Shown piece by piece: positions 17,709 to 26,552 of a DNA stretch of 64,000 bases (the first letter of the stretch is position 1; each line of letters opens with the position of its first letter). Source of the DNA: Flavobacteriaceae bacterium (GTDB lineage Bacteria > Bacteroidota > Bacteroidia > Flavobacteriales > Flavobacteriaceae); assembly GCA_002694465.1 (NCBI GenBank), contig NZMG01000006.1:17395-81394 (forward strand). Direction: 5' to 3'. The notes below the pieces were generated by a model. That model made no database searches. It saw nothing but the letters and a program-made list of their open reading frames with translations, and was not told the origin of the DNA. The translations under genes were made by a program, and so were the position numbers.

Positions 17709-18092
17709 ATGAATCATATCAATGATGCAAATGTGCGTTCTATTCGAAGCTTTATTGGAGCAAAAAACTATAAGCTTTCAAAACAATTTTATACTGAATT
17801 GGGTTTTCATATAGAAGATATAGATTCAAAAATGTGCTTTGTAAGGATAAAAGAGGCATTGTCCTTCTATTTACAGGACTATTACGTAAGAGATTGGGTC
17901 AACAATTCTATGCTTTTTTTGGAAGTTGAAAATTTGGATGAATTTTACGATTGGATTCTTAAAAAAGAACTGCCTTCAAAATATAAATATGTTCGAATAA
18001 CGGAAATAAAAAATGAAAGTTGGGGGAGAGAGTTTTTTATGCACGATCCTTCAGGAGTATTGTGGCATTTCGGGAATTTCAATTCACAATAA
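17709..18092 (+). CDS. VOC (glyoxalase/bleomycin-resistance fold) family protein
   Basis: A 127-residue protein with the paired beta-alpha-beta-beta-beta layout of the vicinal oxygen chelate family: SFIGAKNYKLSKQFYTELGF at the start, FLEVENLDEFYDWI in the middle and FFMHDPSGVLWHFGNF at the end. Members include glyoxalases, dioxygenases and antibiotic-binding proteins. The ligand here is not predictable. It sits between the SDR gene (2-base gap) and the SprT-like gene (10-base gap). Confidence 0.8.
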   Translation: MNHINDANVRSIRSFIGAKNYKLSKQFYTELGFHIEDIDSKMCFVRIKEALSFYLQDYYVRDWVNNSMLFLEVENLDEFYDWILKKELPSKYKYVRITEIKNESWGREFFMHDPSGVLWHFGNFNSQ

Positions 18093-18102
18093 AAGATAGC
18101 TA

Positions 18103-18699
18103 GTGCAAGAAACACTTTCAAAATATATTCCTGAAGCAGCAATCCCCTCAGTTTTTGAAATGATAAAAGCTCATGGAGTGCATTTAAAAATTGTAAATGA
18201 ACGTGTGACGAGACATGGAGATTATCGGAAAATGCCAGACGGTACCCATCAAATTACGGTAAATGCCAATCTAAACAAGTACAAGTTTTTAATTACCCTA
18301 GTCCATGAAATAGCCCATCTTATGGCTTTTACCAAATACGGAAGGTTTATTAAGCCTCATGGAAAGGAATGGAAACTTTCCTTTCAGCAATTGATGCTGC
18401 CATTCATTCGTCCCGAAATTTTTCCTAGTACCTTATTGCCCTTAATTGCACTTCATTTTAAAAATCCGAAGGCTAGCAGTGATACCGACGCTAGACTTTC
18501 TCTAGCATTAAAGCAGTTTGACCCTGACAATGATAAAAACTATATCTTTGAAATACCCTACGGTGGGACATTTAGGTTATATAATGGAAAAATTTTTAAA
18601 CGAGGTAATAAAAGAGTGAAACGATTCGAATGTCTCGAGGTTGCAACAGGAAGATTATATCTTTTTAACCCTAATGCCGAGGTAGAATATTTAAAATAA
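18103..18699 (+). CDS. SprT-like zinc metallopeptidase domain protein
   Basis: 198 residues with GTG start at 18103. The zinc-protease motif HEIAH is at residues 68-72 in TLVHEIAHLMAF, followed by HGKEWK, which supplies a further His as in SprT/SPRTN proteins. The C-terminal half has a beta-rich CGGxF-like region without its cysteines (EIPYGGTFRLYNGKIFKRG...RFECLEV). Related eukaryotic proteins cut DNA-protein crosslinks. The bacterial role is not settled. The stop codon is directly followed by the manC start codon (TAA-ATG). Confidence 0.85.
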   Translation: MQETLSKYIPEAAIPSVFEMIKAHGVHLKIVNERVTRHGDYRKMPDGTHQITVNANLNKYKFLITLVHEIAHLMAFTKYGRFIKPHGKEWKLSFQQLMLPFIRPEIFPSTLLPLIALHFKNPKASSDTDARLSLALKQFDPDNDKNYIFEIPYGGTFRLYNGKIFKRGNKRVKRFECLEVATGRLYLFNPNAEVEYLK

Positions 18700-19779
18700 A
18701 TGAAGAACAATTATTACGCAGTAATTATGGCAGGGGGTATAGGCTCCCGTTTTTGGCCTGTGAGCACCACACAGTTCCCTAAACAATTTCACGATATGTT
18801 AGGGACTGGGCAAAGTTTGCTTCAAAAAACGTTTAGTAGGCTACAAAAGATAGTGCCTTCAGAAAATATTCAGGTTTTAACAAATGAACGGTATTTGGAC
18901 TTATGTTTGGAACAATTGCCACAAATTGCAAAGGAGCAAGTGGTTTTAGAACCAGCCATGCGTAATACGGCTCCTTGTATTTTACTTTCGGCTTTAAAAA
19001 TTTATAAAGAAAACCCTGAAGCACTCATGCTCGTGGCACCAAGTGACCACTGGATTGAAGATGAAGGGGCTTTTAAAAATGATGTGGAATTGTGCTTTAA
19101 GGCCTGTGCTGAAAAAGACCTATTAATGACATTGGGGATTCAACCCACATTTCCAAACACAGGATATGGTTATATTGAAAGCGATAAAGAAACAAAGGAG
19201 GTGATAAAACCTGTGAAACAATTCCGTGAAAAACCAGATTATGAAACTGCAAGACATTTTATTGCTGAAGGAAATTTTCTTTGGAATGCAGGTATTTTCT
19301 TATGGAGTGTAAAAAGTATAGTTAAGGCATTTCAGGAACATTTGCCTGCAATGTATGCACTTTTTGCAGATGGTATAGGGAGGTTGAATACAACTTCAGA
19401 GAAAGATTTCATTGATAAAAATTATTCAAATGCTGATAATATTTCCATTGATTATGGAATTATGGAAAAGGCAAATAACGTCTTTGTGAAAAAAGCGAGT
19501 TTCGATTGGAATGATTTAGGCACTTGGGGAGCTTTGCATGATAAATTAAAGAAAGACCCAAAAAATAATGCCACGGTAGGAGTGAAAACGTATCTTTCTA
19601 ATGCCAATGACAATATGATATTTTCTACTTCAGAAAAACTAGTAGTGATTGAAGGATTGTCAGATTTTATAGTAGTAGACAAAGAGAATGTGCTCTTAAT
19701 TTATCCCAAAAAGGAGGAGCAAAATATTAAGAATTTATTAACGAAAATATCGCATACATTTGGCGAAAAATTTACCTAA
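18700..19779 (+). CDS. manC: Mannose-1-phosphate guanylyltransferase
   Basis: A 359-residue nucleotidyltransferase that makes GDP-mannose from mannose 1-phosphate and GTP, a precursor of surface polysaccharides. Signature sequences are AVIMAGGIGSRFWPVS with FPKQF at the N-terminus, VLEPAMRNTAPCI, MLVAPSDHWI, GYGYIE, FREKPD, FLWNAGIFLW and FDWNDLGTWGAL. The enzyme lacks the C-terminal isomerase domain of the bifunctional form. It abuts the SprT-like gene and the DUF389 gene with zero spacing. Confidence 0.95.
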   Translation: MKNNYYAVIMAGGIGSRFWPVSTTQFPKQFHDMLGTGQSLLQKTFSRLQKIVPSENIQVLTNERYLDLCLEQLPQIAKEQVVLEPAMRNTAPCILLSALKIYKENPEALMLVAPSDHWIEDEGAFKNDVELCFKACAEKDLLMTLGIQPTFPNTGYGYIESDKETKEVIKPVKQFREKPDYETARHFIAEGNFLWNAGIFLWSVKSIVKAFQEHLPAMYALFADGIGRLNTTSEKDFIDKNYSNADNISIDYGIMEKANNVFVKKASFDWNDLGTWGALHDKLKKDPKNNATVGVKTYLSNANDNMIFSTSEKLVVIEGLSDFIVVDKENVLLIYPKKEEQNIKNLLTKISHTFGEKFT

Positions 19780-21231
19780 ATGGAAAATACACAGAATAAC
19801 GAGAAAGAGATAGAAAATAGTAAGAAAGCCATACAGCAGGAAGCAAAAGGTTTACTAAGTAGGTTAAAAAAGTTTCTTTTGGATTTACTTGATTTTCGAG
19901 GTGATACGGATAGAGAAAGTACTATTGAAGCTATTATAAAGGATATCCCTTTTAAAGGAGCCACAGCTTGGATTCTTATCTGTTCTATTTTTGTGGCTTC
20001 TGTCGGATTAAATGCTAACTCTACGGCTGTAGTTATTGGAGCGATGCTTATTTCTCCTCTAATGGGCCCCATATTAGGTATTGGGCTTTCAATTGCAATC
20101 AACGATATAGATACCCTTAAAAAATCACTTATCAATTTCGGGGTTATGATTGTATTAAGTGTTTTTACAGCATTTTTGTTTTTTTGGACGTTTCCACTTC
20201 GTGAAGAATCTTCAGAGTTATTAGCGCGTACACAGCCGGATATACGTGATGTGCTTATTGCTTTTTTTGGTGGTTTGGCATTGATTATTGCTAGAACAAA
20301 AAAAGGGACTATTGCCAGTGTCATTTTTGGAGTTGCCATAGCAACAGCACTTATGCCACCATTATGTACAGTTGGGTACGGTTTAGCAGAGGCTGCTATA
20401 GGAAATTCTAGAGGTTTTGGCTTTGCTGGAGGTGCATTTTATTTATTTATTATCAATACTATATTTATAGCTTTGGCTACTTTTATTACCTTAAAAGTAT
20501 TGAGATTTCCAATGCTAAAGTACGCCAATTCCATGCGAAGAAAACGTATTGCAAGATTTGCTTCGGTAGTTGCTTTAATTGTAATGATTTTCCCAGCTTG
20601 GACTTTTTACCAAGTCCTAAAGGAAACTAGTTTTAAGAATGATGCAAGTAAATTTATTGAAAATGAATTAAGCGCGCTACCAAATGCTTCCTACATAAAA
20701 AAGTATGCAACGTATCATTATAATCCAGATGACAAATCTACTATAGAGATTACATCCTTTGGGAATCAACAGATAGAGTCCACTACCATGGATGTGTTAC
20801 GAAGTAGAATGAAAGATTATTCGGCTTTAAACAATACAGATTTGCTGCTCAATCAAGATGCGGGTGAAAATGATCTTGAAAATGAAATGCGTTATTTGGC
20901 CGAACTTCGCTCGCGTGACTCCATAGATATTACATCAAAAACGAAAAAAATTGAATTTTTAGAAAAAGAAGTGGCAAAATTAAGCAAGCTTGAAAAGGAG
21001 CAAATACCGTTTAAAAATATTTGTGACGAAGCAAAAATTAATTATGATAATTTGAAAGCCTTAAGTTACTCCTCAACATTGTATTCAAATTTTGAAAAGA
21101 TAGATACTTTGAGAACTTTTCAAGCCGAATGGAAAGAATCGGCTAATAAAGCAACAATAGAAAATGAGAAAAAGAAGCTTTATAACTGGTTAAAATACAA
21201 GCTTAGTTTAGATACTTTGGTAGTAAAATAA
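19780..21231 (+). CDS. DUF389 (TIGR00341-like) membrane protein
   Basis: 483 residues starting immediately after the manC stop codon. After a charged cytoplasmic N-terminus (about 60 aa) come five to six membrane helices with the conserved DUF389 core ASVGLNANSTAVVIGAMLISPLMGPILGIGLS and FGGLALIIARTKKGTIASVIFGVAIATALMPPLCTVGYGLA. The C-terminal 200 residues are soluble, with a predicted coiled coil near 380-410 (ITSKTKKIEFLEKEVAKLSKLEKEQ). The family has no established function. Its 3' end is convergent with the ABC ATPase gene, with a 1-base gap. Confidence 0.85.
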   Translation: MENTQNNEKEIENSKKAIQQEAKGLLSRLKKFLLDLLDFRGDTDRESTIEAIIKDIPFKGATAWILICSIFVASVGLNANSTAVVIGAMLISPLMGPILGIGLSIAINDIDTLKKSLINFGVMIVLSVFTAFLFFWTFPLREESSELLARTQPDIRDVLIAFFGGLALIIARTKKGTIASVIFGVAIATALMPPLCTVGYGLAEAAIGNSRGFGFAGGAFYLFIINTIFIALATFITLKVLRFPMLKYANSMRRKRIARFASVVALIVMIFPAWTFYQVLKETSFKNDASKFIENELSALPNASYIKKYATYHYNPDDKSTIEITSFGNQQIESTTMDVLRSRMKDYSALNNTDLLLNQDAGENDLENEMRYLAELRSRDSIDITSKTKKIEFLEKEVAKLSKLEKEQIPFKNICDEAKINYDNLKALSYSSTLYSNFEKIDTLRTFQAEWKESANKATIENEKKKLYNWLKYKLSLDTLVVK

Positions 21232-21232
21232 C

Positions 21233-21997
21233 CTAGCCTTCTAAATTCTGAATATCTCTTATTTTTTTGAATAAATCAGACGAGTATACAAAATCGGTAA
21301 CATCTTTGTTATCGGTTTTGAATATTTGGCTATTATCTCCTTGCCATGCTAGGGTTCCTTTTTGAAGAAAAATTATTTTTTCCCCTATCTCCATCACACT
21401 ATTCATATCATGGGTATTTACCACGGTAGTAATGTCGTATTCTTTAGTTATTTCCTGAATTAAATTATCGATAAGGATTGCTGTTTTAGGATCTAGGCCA
21501 GAGTTAGGTTCGTCACAAAAAAGAAATCTAGGGTAGTTTACTATGGCACGAGCAATAGCAACCCTTTTTTGCATTCCTCCAGAAATTTCTGAAGGAAATT
21601 TTTTATTAGCATTAACTAAGTTCACTCTATCCAGAACCTCATTAACTCGATGAAGCATTTCATCCTTTTTCTTTTTTGTAAACATACGCAACGGAAACAT
21701 GACATTTTCCTCCACTGTCATGGAATCAAACAATGCACCTCCTTGAAAAACCATTCCCATATGTTCTCTCAATTCTTTCTTTTCATCGTCATCCATATCA
21801 TTTATAGCCTTTTCGCCATAATAAATTTCTCCTTTTTCAGCGTCAAAAAGCCCTAACAAGCATTTTAAAAAGACCGTTTTACCACTTCCGCTTTGACCAA
21901 TAATTAAATTGGTTTTCCCTTTTTCAAAAGTGGTGGTAATTCCTTTTAAAATTTCTTCATCTCCAAAACTTTTATGTAAATTTTCTACTCGAATCAT
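21233..21997 (-). CDS. MlaF-type ABC transporter ATP-binding protein
   Basis: 255 residues from ATG at 21997. An upstream in-frame start at 22057 lies inside the permease gene and is rejected because the family begins at MIRVENLHKSFG. Walker A is GQSGSGKT (34-41), the signature is ISGGMQKRVAIARA, Walker B is FLFCDEP, with H-loop VVNTHDM. The start overlaps the stop of the permease gene by one base (TAATG), showing translational coupling. It is the energising subunit of an Mla/Mce-type lipid transporter of the cell envelope. The substrate-binding MlaD partner is not in the window. Confidence 0.9.
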   Translation of the reverse strand: MIRVENLHKSFGDEEILKGITTTFEKGKTNLIIGQSGSGKTVFLKCLLGLFDAEKGEIYYGEKAINDMDDDEKKELREHMGMVFQGGALFDSMTVEENVMFPLRMFTKKKKDEMLHRVNEVLDRVNLVNANKKFPSEISGGMQKRVAIARAIVNYPRFLFCDEPNSGLDPKTAILIDNLIQEITKEYDITTVVNTHDMNSVMEIGEKIIFLQKGTLAWQGDNSQIFKTDNKDVTDFVYSSDLFKKIRDIQNLEG

Positions 21998-22734
21998 TAG
22001 CTTAGAAGTAAAGAAGTTATTATATAATTGGTTAGGATAATAAGGACACTTGTCCACACAAACGAATTAGTACTGGCCTTTCCTACTTCAAGGGCGCCAC
22101 CTTTCATAAAAAACCCCTGCCATGAAGGCACTGTAGCTAAAATAAAGGCAAAGGCAAAAGTTTTTATAAATGCATAGACAATGTGAAAGGAGATAAAATC
22201 TTCCTGTAATCCGCGTATAAATGCATCAGAGGTGCTAAAACCCCCATAGACACCTGCAACCCAACCTCCTAGAATTCCTAAAAACATAGAAATGGCGATG
22301 ACGAATGGATATAATAATAAGGCAATAATTTTTGGAAAAACTAAATAGTTCAATGGATTTATTCCCATTACTTCTAGCGCATCAATTTGCTCTGTCACGC
22401 GCATAGACCCTATGCTAGAAGTTATAAAAGACCCCATTTTTCCTGCCATAATTATAGACATAAATGTTGGCGCAAATTCTAAAATAATGGACTGTCTAGT
22501 GGCAAATCCAACCAAGTAATCAGGAATAAGTGGGTTGCTAATATTTAATGCCGTTTGTATGGCAACAACACCACCTACAAAGAAAGAGATAAAAATAACG
22601 ATGCCTAAAGAGTCAATAACTAGCTCGTCTATTTCTTTTAAAATAAGCTCTTTAAGAACAGAACCCTTTGTTGGGCGACTAAATACCTGCTTTAGCATTA
22701 TAAAATAAGAACCAATATCGGCAAGGTATTTCAT
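21997..22734 (-). CDS. MlaE/YrbE-family ABC transporter permease
   Basis: A 245-residue inner-membrane protein with five to six helices and family features FFVGGVVAIQTALN, FAPTFMSIIMAGKMGSFITSSIGSMRVTEQIDALEVMGINP and the C-terminal VGKASTNSFVWTS. MlaE with MlaF moves phospholipids between the inner and outer membranes of diderm bacteria. The gene overlaps the ATPase gene by one base and is probably the first gene of a two-gene operon, with alkaline phosphatase just upstream on the same strand. Confidence 0.92.
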   Translation of the reverse strand: MKYLADIGSYFIMLKQVFSRPTKGSVLKELILKEIDELVIDSLGIVIFISFFVGGVVAIQTALNISNPLIPDYLVGFATRQSIILEFAPTFMSIIMAGKMGSFITSSIGSMRVTEQIDALEVMGINPLNYLVFPKIIALLLYPFVIAISMFLGILGGWVAGVYGGFSTSDAFIRGLQEDFISFHIVYAFIKTFAFAFILATVPSWQGFFMKGGALEVGKASTNSFVWTSVLIILTNYIITSLLLS

Positions 22735-22816
22735 GTAATCTTTTTGTTTGTTTTTAAGCTGAACAACGAATAGCTAAAGTAAAAAAATTAGCGCACTGTT
22801 TGGAAAGAACGTCGCC

Positions 22817-23896
22817 TTATTCTGAAAGTAACGCCATAATTTTATGAAAAATCTCGGTATTTTCATAAATACCACCAAAATTTTCGGCACCTGGACCAAA
22901 AGCAAAAACAGGAACCATCGTTGCAGAATGATTTTTGGTGGAAAAAGTAGGTACAATGGTATTGTAGTCCCCATCTTTCGCCGCGAGTGTAAATCCTCCC
23001 GTTTCGTGATCTCCAGTAACAACAACCAAGGTTTCGCCATCAGCCTCGGAAAAATCCAATATGTCTCCTAAGGTATTATCTAAATCAATCAACTCGGCTA
23101 TTAAATAGTCTGCATCATTATCATGCCCTCCCCAATCTACTTGAGAGCCTTCAACCATTAAGAAAAAACCATTGGTATTGGTTAATCTTTTTAGTGCCAA
23201 TTTTGACGCTTCTTGTAGAAAATTTCCACGCCCTTCCAACATGGTTGGCATGCTTGTTGGAGCAAGTAAAAACCCAAGTTTTTCTGCACTTTCAAAATCC
23301 CTTAATGACTCTGTTTCGATGATGAATCCATTTTCTTCAAATGTTTTGAGCAGATTTTTTCCGTCTTTTCTCATATTAAAATATTTAAGTCCGGCTCCTG
23401 CAAAAAAATCGACATCAGAAGTGGGTAAAAAATTGGCAATTTCTTCGTGTTTATTTCTATCATCCACATGGGCATAAAAACAAGCAGGAGTAGCGTGCGT
23501 AATGGTTGAGGTTACCACAATTCCCGTTTGCCATCCTTTTTTTGAGACAATTTCTATAAGGGTAGGAATAGGAATAGAATCTGGTGTTACGCCTATAGCA
23601 CCGTTATAGGTTTTTTTACCTGAAGCAAAAGCAGTGGCAGATGCAGCGGAGTCGGTTACTAAATCACTAGATGCAGATGTTTTAATAAGGCCAATGACGG
23701 GAAATCGATCATAATTGGAGGGACCATCTTTAAAATATTGAGCTGCCGAAACTTGACTTAAACCCGTACCATCACCTTCCACAAAAATGATGTTTTTCAC
23801 TTTTTTGGACTGATTCGGCGTTTGAGCGATTAAGTCAATAGAAATGGAAGTAAATAACAAGCAAAGAATAACTAAATAGTGGGGTTTCATTTTCAT
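22817..23896 (-). CDS. Alkaline phosphatase (PhoA family)
   Basis: About 359 residues from ATG at 23896. A longer frame starts at 23929, but the signal peptide MKMKPHYLVILCLLFTSISIDLIAQ fits the later start. The metal and catalytic sites are present: VEGDGTG (first Asp), TDSAASATA with nucleophile Ser83, ATPACFYAHV, MVEGSQVDWGGHDND and VVTGDHETGG. It removes phosphate from monoesters in the periplasm. It is shorter than E. coli PhoA (471 aa), which is common for Bacteroidota members. It is followed by the lipid-transporter genes. Confidence 0.93.
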   Translation of the reverse strand: MKMKPHYLVILCLLFTSISIDLIAQTPNQSKKVKNIIFVEGDGTGLSQVSAAQYFKDGPSNYDRFPVIGLIKTSASSDLVTDSAASATAFASGKKTYNGAIGVTPDSIPIPTLIEIVSKKGWQTGIVVTSTITHATPACFYAHVDDRNKHEEIANFLPTSDVDFFAGAGLKYFNMRKDGKNLLKTFEENGFIIETESLRDFESAEKLGFLLAPTSMPTMLEGRGNFLQEASKLALKRLTNTNGFFLMVEGSQVDWGGHDNDADYLIAELIDLDNTLGDILDFSEADGETLVVVTGDHETGGFTLAAKDGDYNTIVPTFSTKNHSATMVPVFAFGPGAENFGGIYENTEIFHKIMALLSE

Positions 23897-23952
23897 AAAT
23901 AGGTTTGAAATGCAAAAATAAGCATTCACAATTTTTAAAAAGAAAGAAGTTA

Positions 23953-24792
23953 TTAAAATAACTTTTTCTTAATATTTCTCCACCGTAACTTTCTAATGAA
24001 TTTTCCTTCTTCTTTCGTAACAATGAATTCATTTTTTGCTTTTATGAAGCCTGTTATTGTATTAAAAAAGAAAGTTAAACTTCGTTTTTTAACAGCCAGT
24101 TTTGCAGTGGCTATTAGGGCAAGAAGGAAGCCATATCGCATTTTTTTAAAAGCCTCTCCTTGTTTGTATTTTGAAGCTTTAGAGTAGGTTGCACCTGTAG
24201 GCTTTAAATGTTTTACGTGTAGGGATTCATCGGTTTTAATTTCCCAACCGTGATATTGGGCTAAAAGTTCATCCACAGTATCCCAGCCCATGGATTCTTT
24301 AAGACCACCCATGTCTTGGAAGCATTGTTTTCGATAGGCCTTTAAAGCTCCACGGATATGGTCTTTATTTGTTAAATTTTCTAAAACCCATTCCCCATCT
24401 TTTTCGATGTAACAAAATCCACCAGCCAATCCACATGAAGTATTGTTTTGAAAAATTTCAGAAATTCTTTCGAGGTAGTTATTTGGGAAAATGAGGTCTG
24501 CATCAAACTTACAAAGGATATCATAATTTTCATCAATTAAATCAAGACCTTTGTAAAAGGCTTTAACGACTTTTGAACCTGGTTGATGTTTTTCTTCAGA
24601 AGAAATTGTAATTGAAGTAATGAAAGGAAATTTTGCAGAAAAGCTGTCAATTATAAGCTGTGTTCCATCGGTGGAATGATCATTAACAACAACAATTTGT
24701 TTTGGTAATAATGTTTGAGTAGTAAGGGATTGAAGGGTTTGGGCCAAAAAGGCTTCCTCATTATGTGCGGGTATAATAATGTAAAAATTCAT
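23953..24792 (-). CDS. Family 2 glycosyltransferase
   Basis: A 279-residue GT-A fold enzyme with YIIIPAHNEEAFLAQTLQSL at the start, VVVNDHSTDGT, the metal-binding DAD in CKFDADLIFP and an acceptor-side segment MGWDTVDELLAQYHG. A basic C-terminal region (KLAVKKRSLTFFFNTITGF...RKLRWRNIKKKLF) could lie on the membrane. The donor and acceptor are unknown. The start codon overlaps the stop of the methyltransferase gene by one base, so both are made from one message with the KAS III-like gene upstream. Confidence 0.88.
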   Translation of the reverse strand: MNFYIIIPAHNEEAFLAQTLQSLTTQTLLPKQIVVVNDHSTDGTQLIIDSFSAKFPFITSITISSEEKHQPGSKVVKAFYKGLDLIDENYDILCKFDADLIFPNNYLERISEIFQNNTSCGLAGGFCYIEKDGEWVLENLTNKDHIRGALKAYRKQCFQDMGGLKESMGWDTVDELLAQYHGWEIKTDESLHVKHLKPTGATYSKASKYKQGEAFKKMRYGFLLALIATAKLAVKKRSLTFFFNTITGFIKAKNEFIVTKEEGKFIRKLRWRNIKKKLF

Positions 24793-25313
24793 TATTTTCT
24801 CTCTGCATAAACTAAATAATAGCGTGGGGTAAACCTTCTTAAAATGGGGCGTATGCCTACTTTTTTCACAGGATTGGTAAATTTTTCACGTTTTTTAATT
24901 TTCCAACCCGCTTTTTCAAGTAACCAATCAAATTGCCAATCTTCAAACTCATGGTAATGTCTGTCTCGCTCGTCGGTTTTACTTCGATAGGCAGAAGCAA
25001 ACCATAGCTTTAGCGGTACAGAAGCTACTAACTTTTTTGCTTTTATATCCTGAATTACATTAAAGGGAGAAACCAGATGTTCAAAAATTTCAAAGGCTGT
25101 TACTACATCATATTCTGATGTTTTTACGGCTTCGGTTTGTATGTCCAAATCCTCACCTCTGGTATTGGTAACTTGAAATCCTTCCTTTTTTAAAATTTCA
25201 GAAAAAGGATTTTCTACTCCCAAATCCAAAATTTTAGCTTCGGTTGAGATGCAGTTTTTTAAAAATTTTAAGGTGTGTTTGTAACGCTTCTTGGGATACT
25301 TTCCTTCGTACAT
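24792..25313 (-). CDS. SAM-dependent methyltransferase family protein, 173 aa
   Basis: A small class I methyltransferase. Motif I is ILDLGVENPFSEIL and post-I is a late acidic residue in TRGEDLDIQ. The motif IV region is YDVVTAFEIFEHLVSPF, followed by KKLVASVPLKLW, typical of the Methyltransf_11/23 group. It is shorter than usual (about 200-250 aa) and motif I has only one glycine, so activity is likely but not certain. The middle gene of a three-gene unit, it lies 3 bases after the KAS III-like gene and overlaps the glycosyltransferase by one base. Confidence 0.8.
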   Translation of the reverse strand: MYEGKYPKKRYKHTLKFLKNCISTEAKILDLGVENPFSEILKKEGFQVTNTRGEDLDIQTEAVKTSEYDVVTAFEIFEHLVSPFNVIQDIKAKKLVASVPLKLWFASAYRSKTDERDRHYHEFEDWQFDWLLEKAGWKIKKREKFTNPVKKVGIRPILRRFTPRYYLVYAERK

Positions 25314-25316
25314 ATT

Positions 25317-26378
25317 CTATACTCGATAAACAATTGCGTTGATGTTCATTCCTGCGCCAACACTTGCAAATAGAACAATATTTCCTTTGCTAACATGGTG
25401 TCCTTCTAGATGCCCATTAAGCACCAAATCATACACGGTGGGAACGGTAGCTACACTAGAATTTCCCAATTTATCAATAGTCATAGGCATAACATCGTGA
25501 GGGGCTTCTTTACCGTAAAGTTTGTACAAGCGTTTTATAATGGCTTCATCCATTTTTTCGTTGGCTTGATGTATGAAAATTTTCTTTACTTCTTCAATAG
25601 GAACTTGTGCCTTTTCAAGACATTCTTTCATAGCACTTGGGACGTTGGTAATGGCAAACTCGTAGATTTTTCTGCCGTACATTTTAATGTACTTGCGAGC
25701 ATCACTAAGCTCTTGATTATAGGACTCTCCAAAATAAATAAAATGCGCTTCATCATAAGCAAAAGTGGCGGATTGATGAGCAATAATCCCACTATTAGAA
25801 TCTTCAATAGATTCAAGAATTACTGCCCCAGCACCGTCACTATAAATCATAGAGTCTCTGTCGTGTTGATCCACTACTCTGGATAGTGCTTCGGCTCCAA
25901 TAATGAGACATTTTTTTGCCATTCCAGCATTCATAAAAGCATACGCCTGTATAACGCCTTCCACCCATCCAGGACATCCAAAAAGCACATCGTATGCAAC
26001 GCAATTTGGATTTTTAATCTTAAGCAAATGCTTTACTCGAGATCCCAAACTAGGTACCGTATCACTTTGATGGGTTCCATGCTTCACATCACCATAATTA
26101 TGCGCTACAATAATGTAATCTAGCGTTTCTCGATCAAGATTTGCATCCTTAATTGCTTTTTCTGAAGCAAAGGCGGCAATTTCTGAAGTCACCAACTTAT
26201 TGTCAATATACCGTCTTTCTGAAATGCCCGTTATGGCTTTAAACTTTTCAATTATGACTGTATTTTCGTGAGATAATGGAGACCCGTCTTCATTATAAAA
26301 ACTATGTTGTTCAAATCCTTCGTTGGTTGCTACTTTGCTGGGGATGTAGCTTCCTGTTCCTGTTATAACACACTTCAT
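25317..26378 (-). CDS. 3-oxoacyl-ACP synthase III (FabH-like) family protein
   Basis: A 353-residue thiolase-fold condensing enzyme. The active-site Cys135 is in FGCPGWVEG, the His in FIHQANEKM and the Asn in LGNSSVATVP, so the Cys-His-Asn triad is complete. The N-terminus MKCVITGTGSYIPS is typical. The Phe/Ala-rich region around the cysteine differs from housekeeping FabH (GCPGW in place of AACAG), as in KAS III paralogues that make special acyl chains or ketides. Being first in a unit with a methyltransferase and a glycosyltransferase, it more likely serves a dedicated product than general fatty-acid initiation. Confidence 0.85.
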   Translation of the reverse strand: MKCVITGTGSYIPSKVATNEGFEQHSFYNEDGSPLSHENTVIIEKFKAITGISERRYIDNKLVTSEIAAFASEKAIKDANLDRETLDYIIVAHNYGDVKHGTHQSDTVPSLGSRVKHLLKIKNPNCVAYDVLFGCPGWVEGVIQAYAFMNAGMAKKCLIIGAEALSRVVDQHDRDSMIYSDGAGAVILESIEDSNSGIIAHQSATFAYDEAHFIYFGESYNQELSDARKYIKMYGRKIYEFAITNVPSAMKECLEKAQVPIEEVKKIFIHQANEKMDEAIIKRLYKLYGKEAPHDVMPMTIDKLGNSSVATVPTVYDLVLNGHLEGHHVSKGNIVLFASVGAGMNINAIVYRV

Positions 26379-26552
26379 ATGACATTAAAATTTTAAATAA
26401 AGGTAGGTAAAACGTATAAACTTACCGAAGTTTTTAAATTGAAACCCAATTCTTTTGCAGGATTCATAAAATAATGATTCAAAACTGAAAAAATTCACAT
26501 AGATAACGCCTCTTCATTAATAAAACAGCAATATTTTTCAAAAAAAATTAGC

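Noticed and set aside
19776..20339. 187-codon frame antisense to the DUF389 gene
   Set aside because: It is the mirror of a well-supported family gene with typical membrane helices; its sequence is low in complexity and has no family features.
23172..23477. 101-codon frame antisense to alkaline phosphatase
   Set aside because: It lies inside a gene with all catalytic motifs; a shadow frame.
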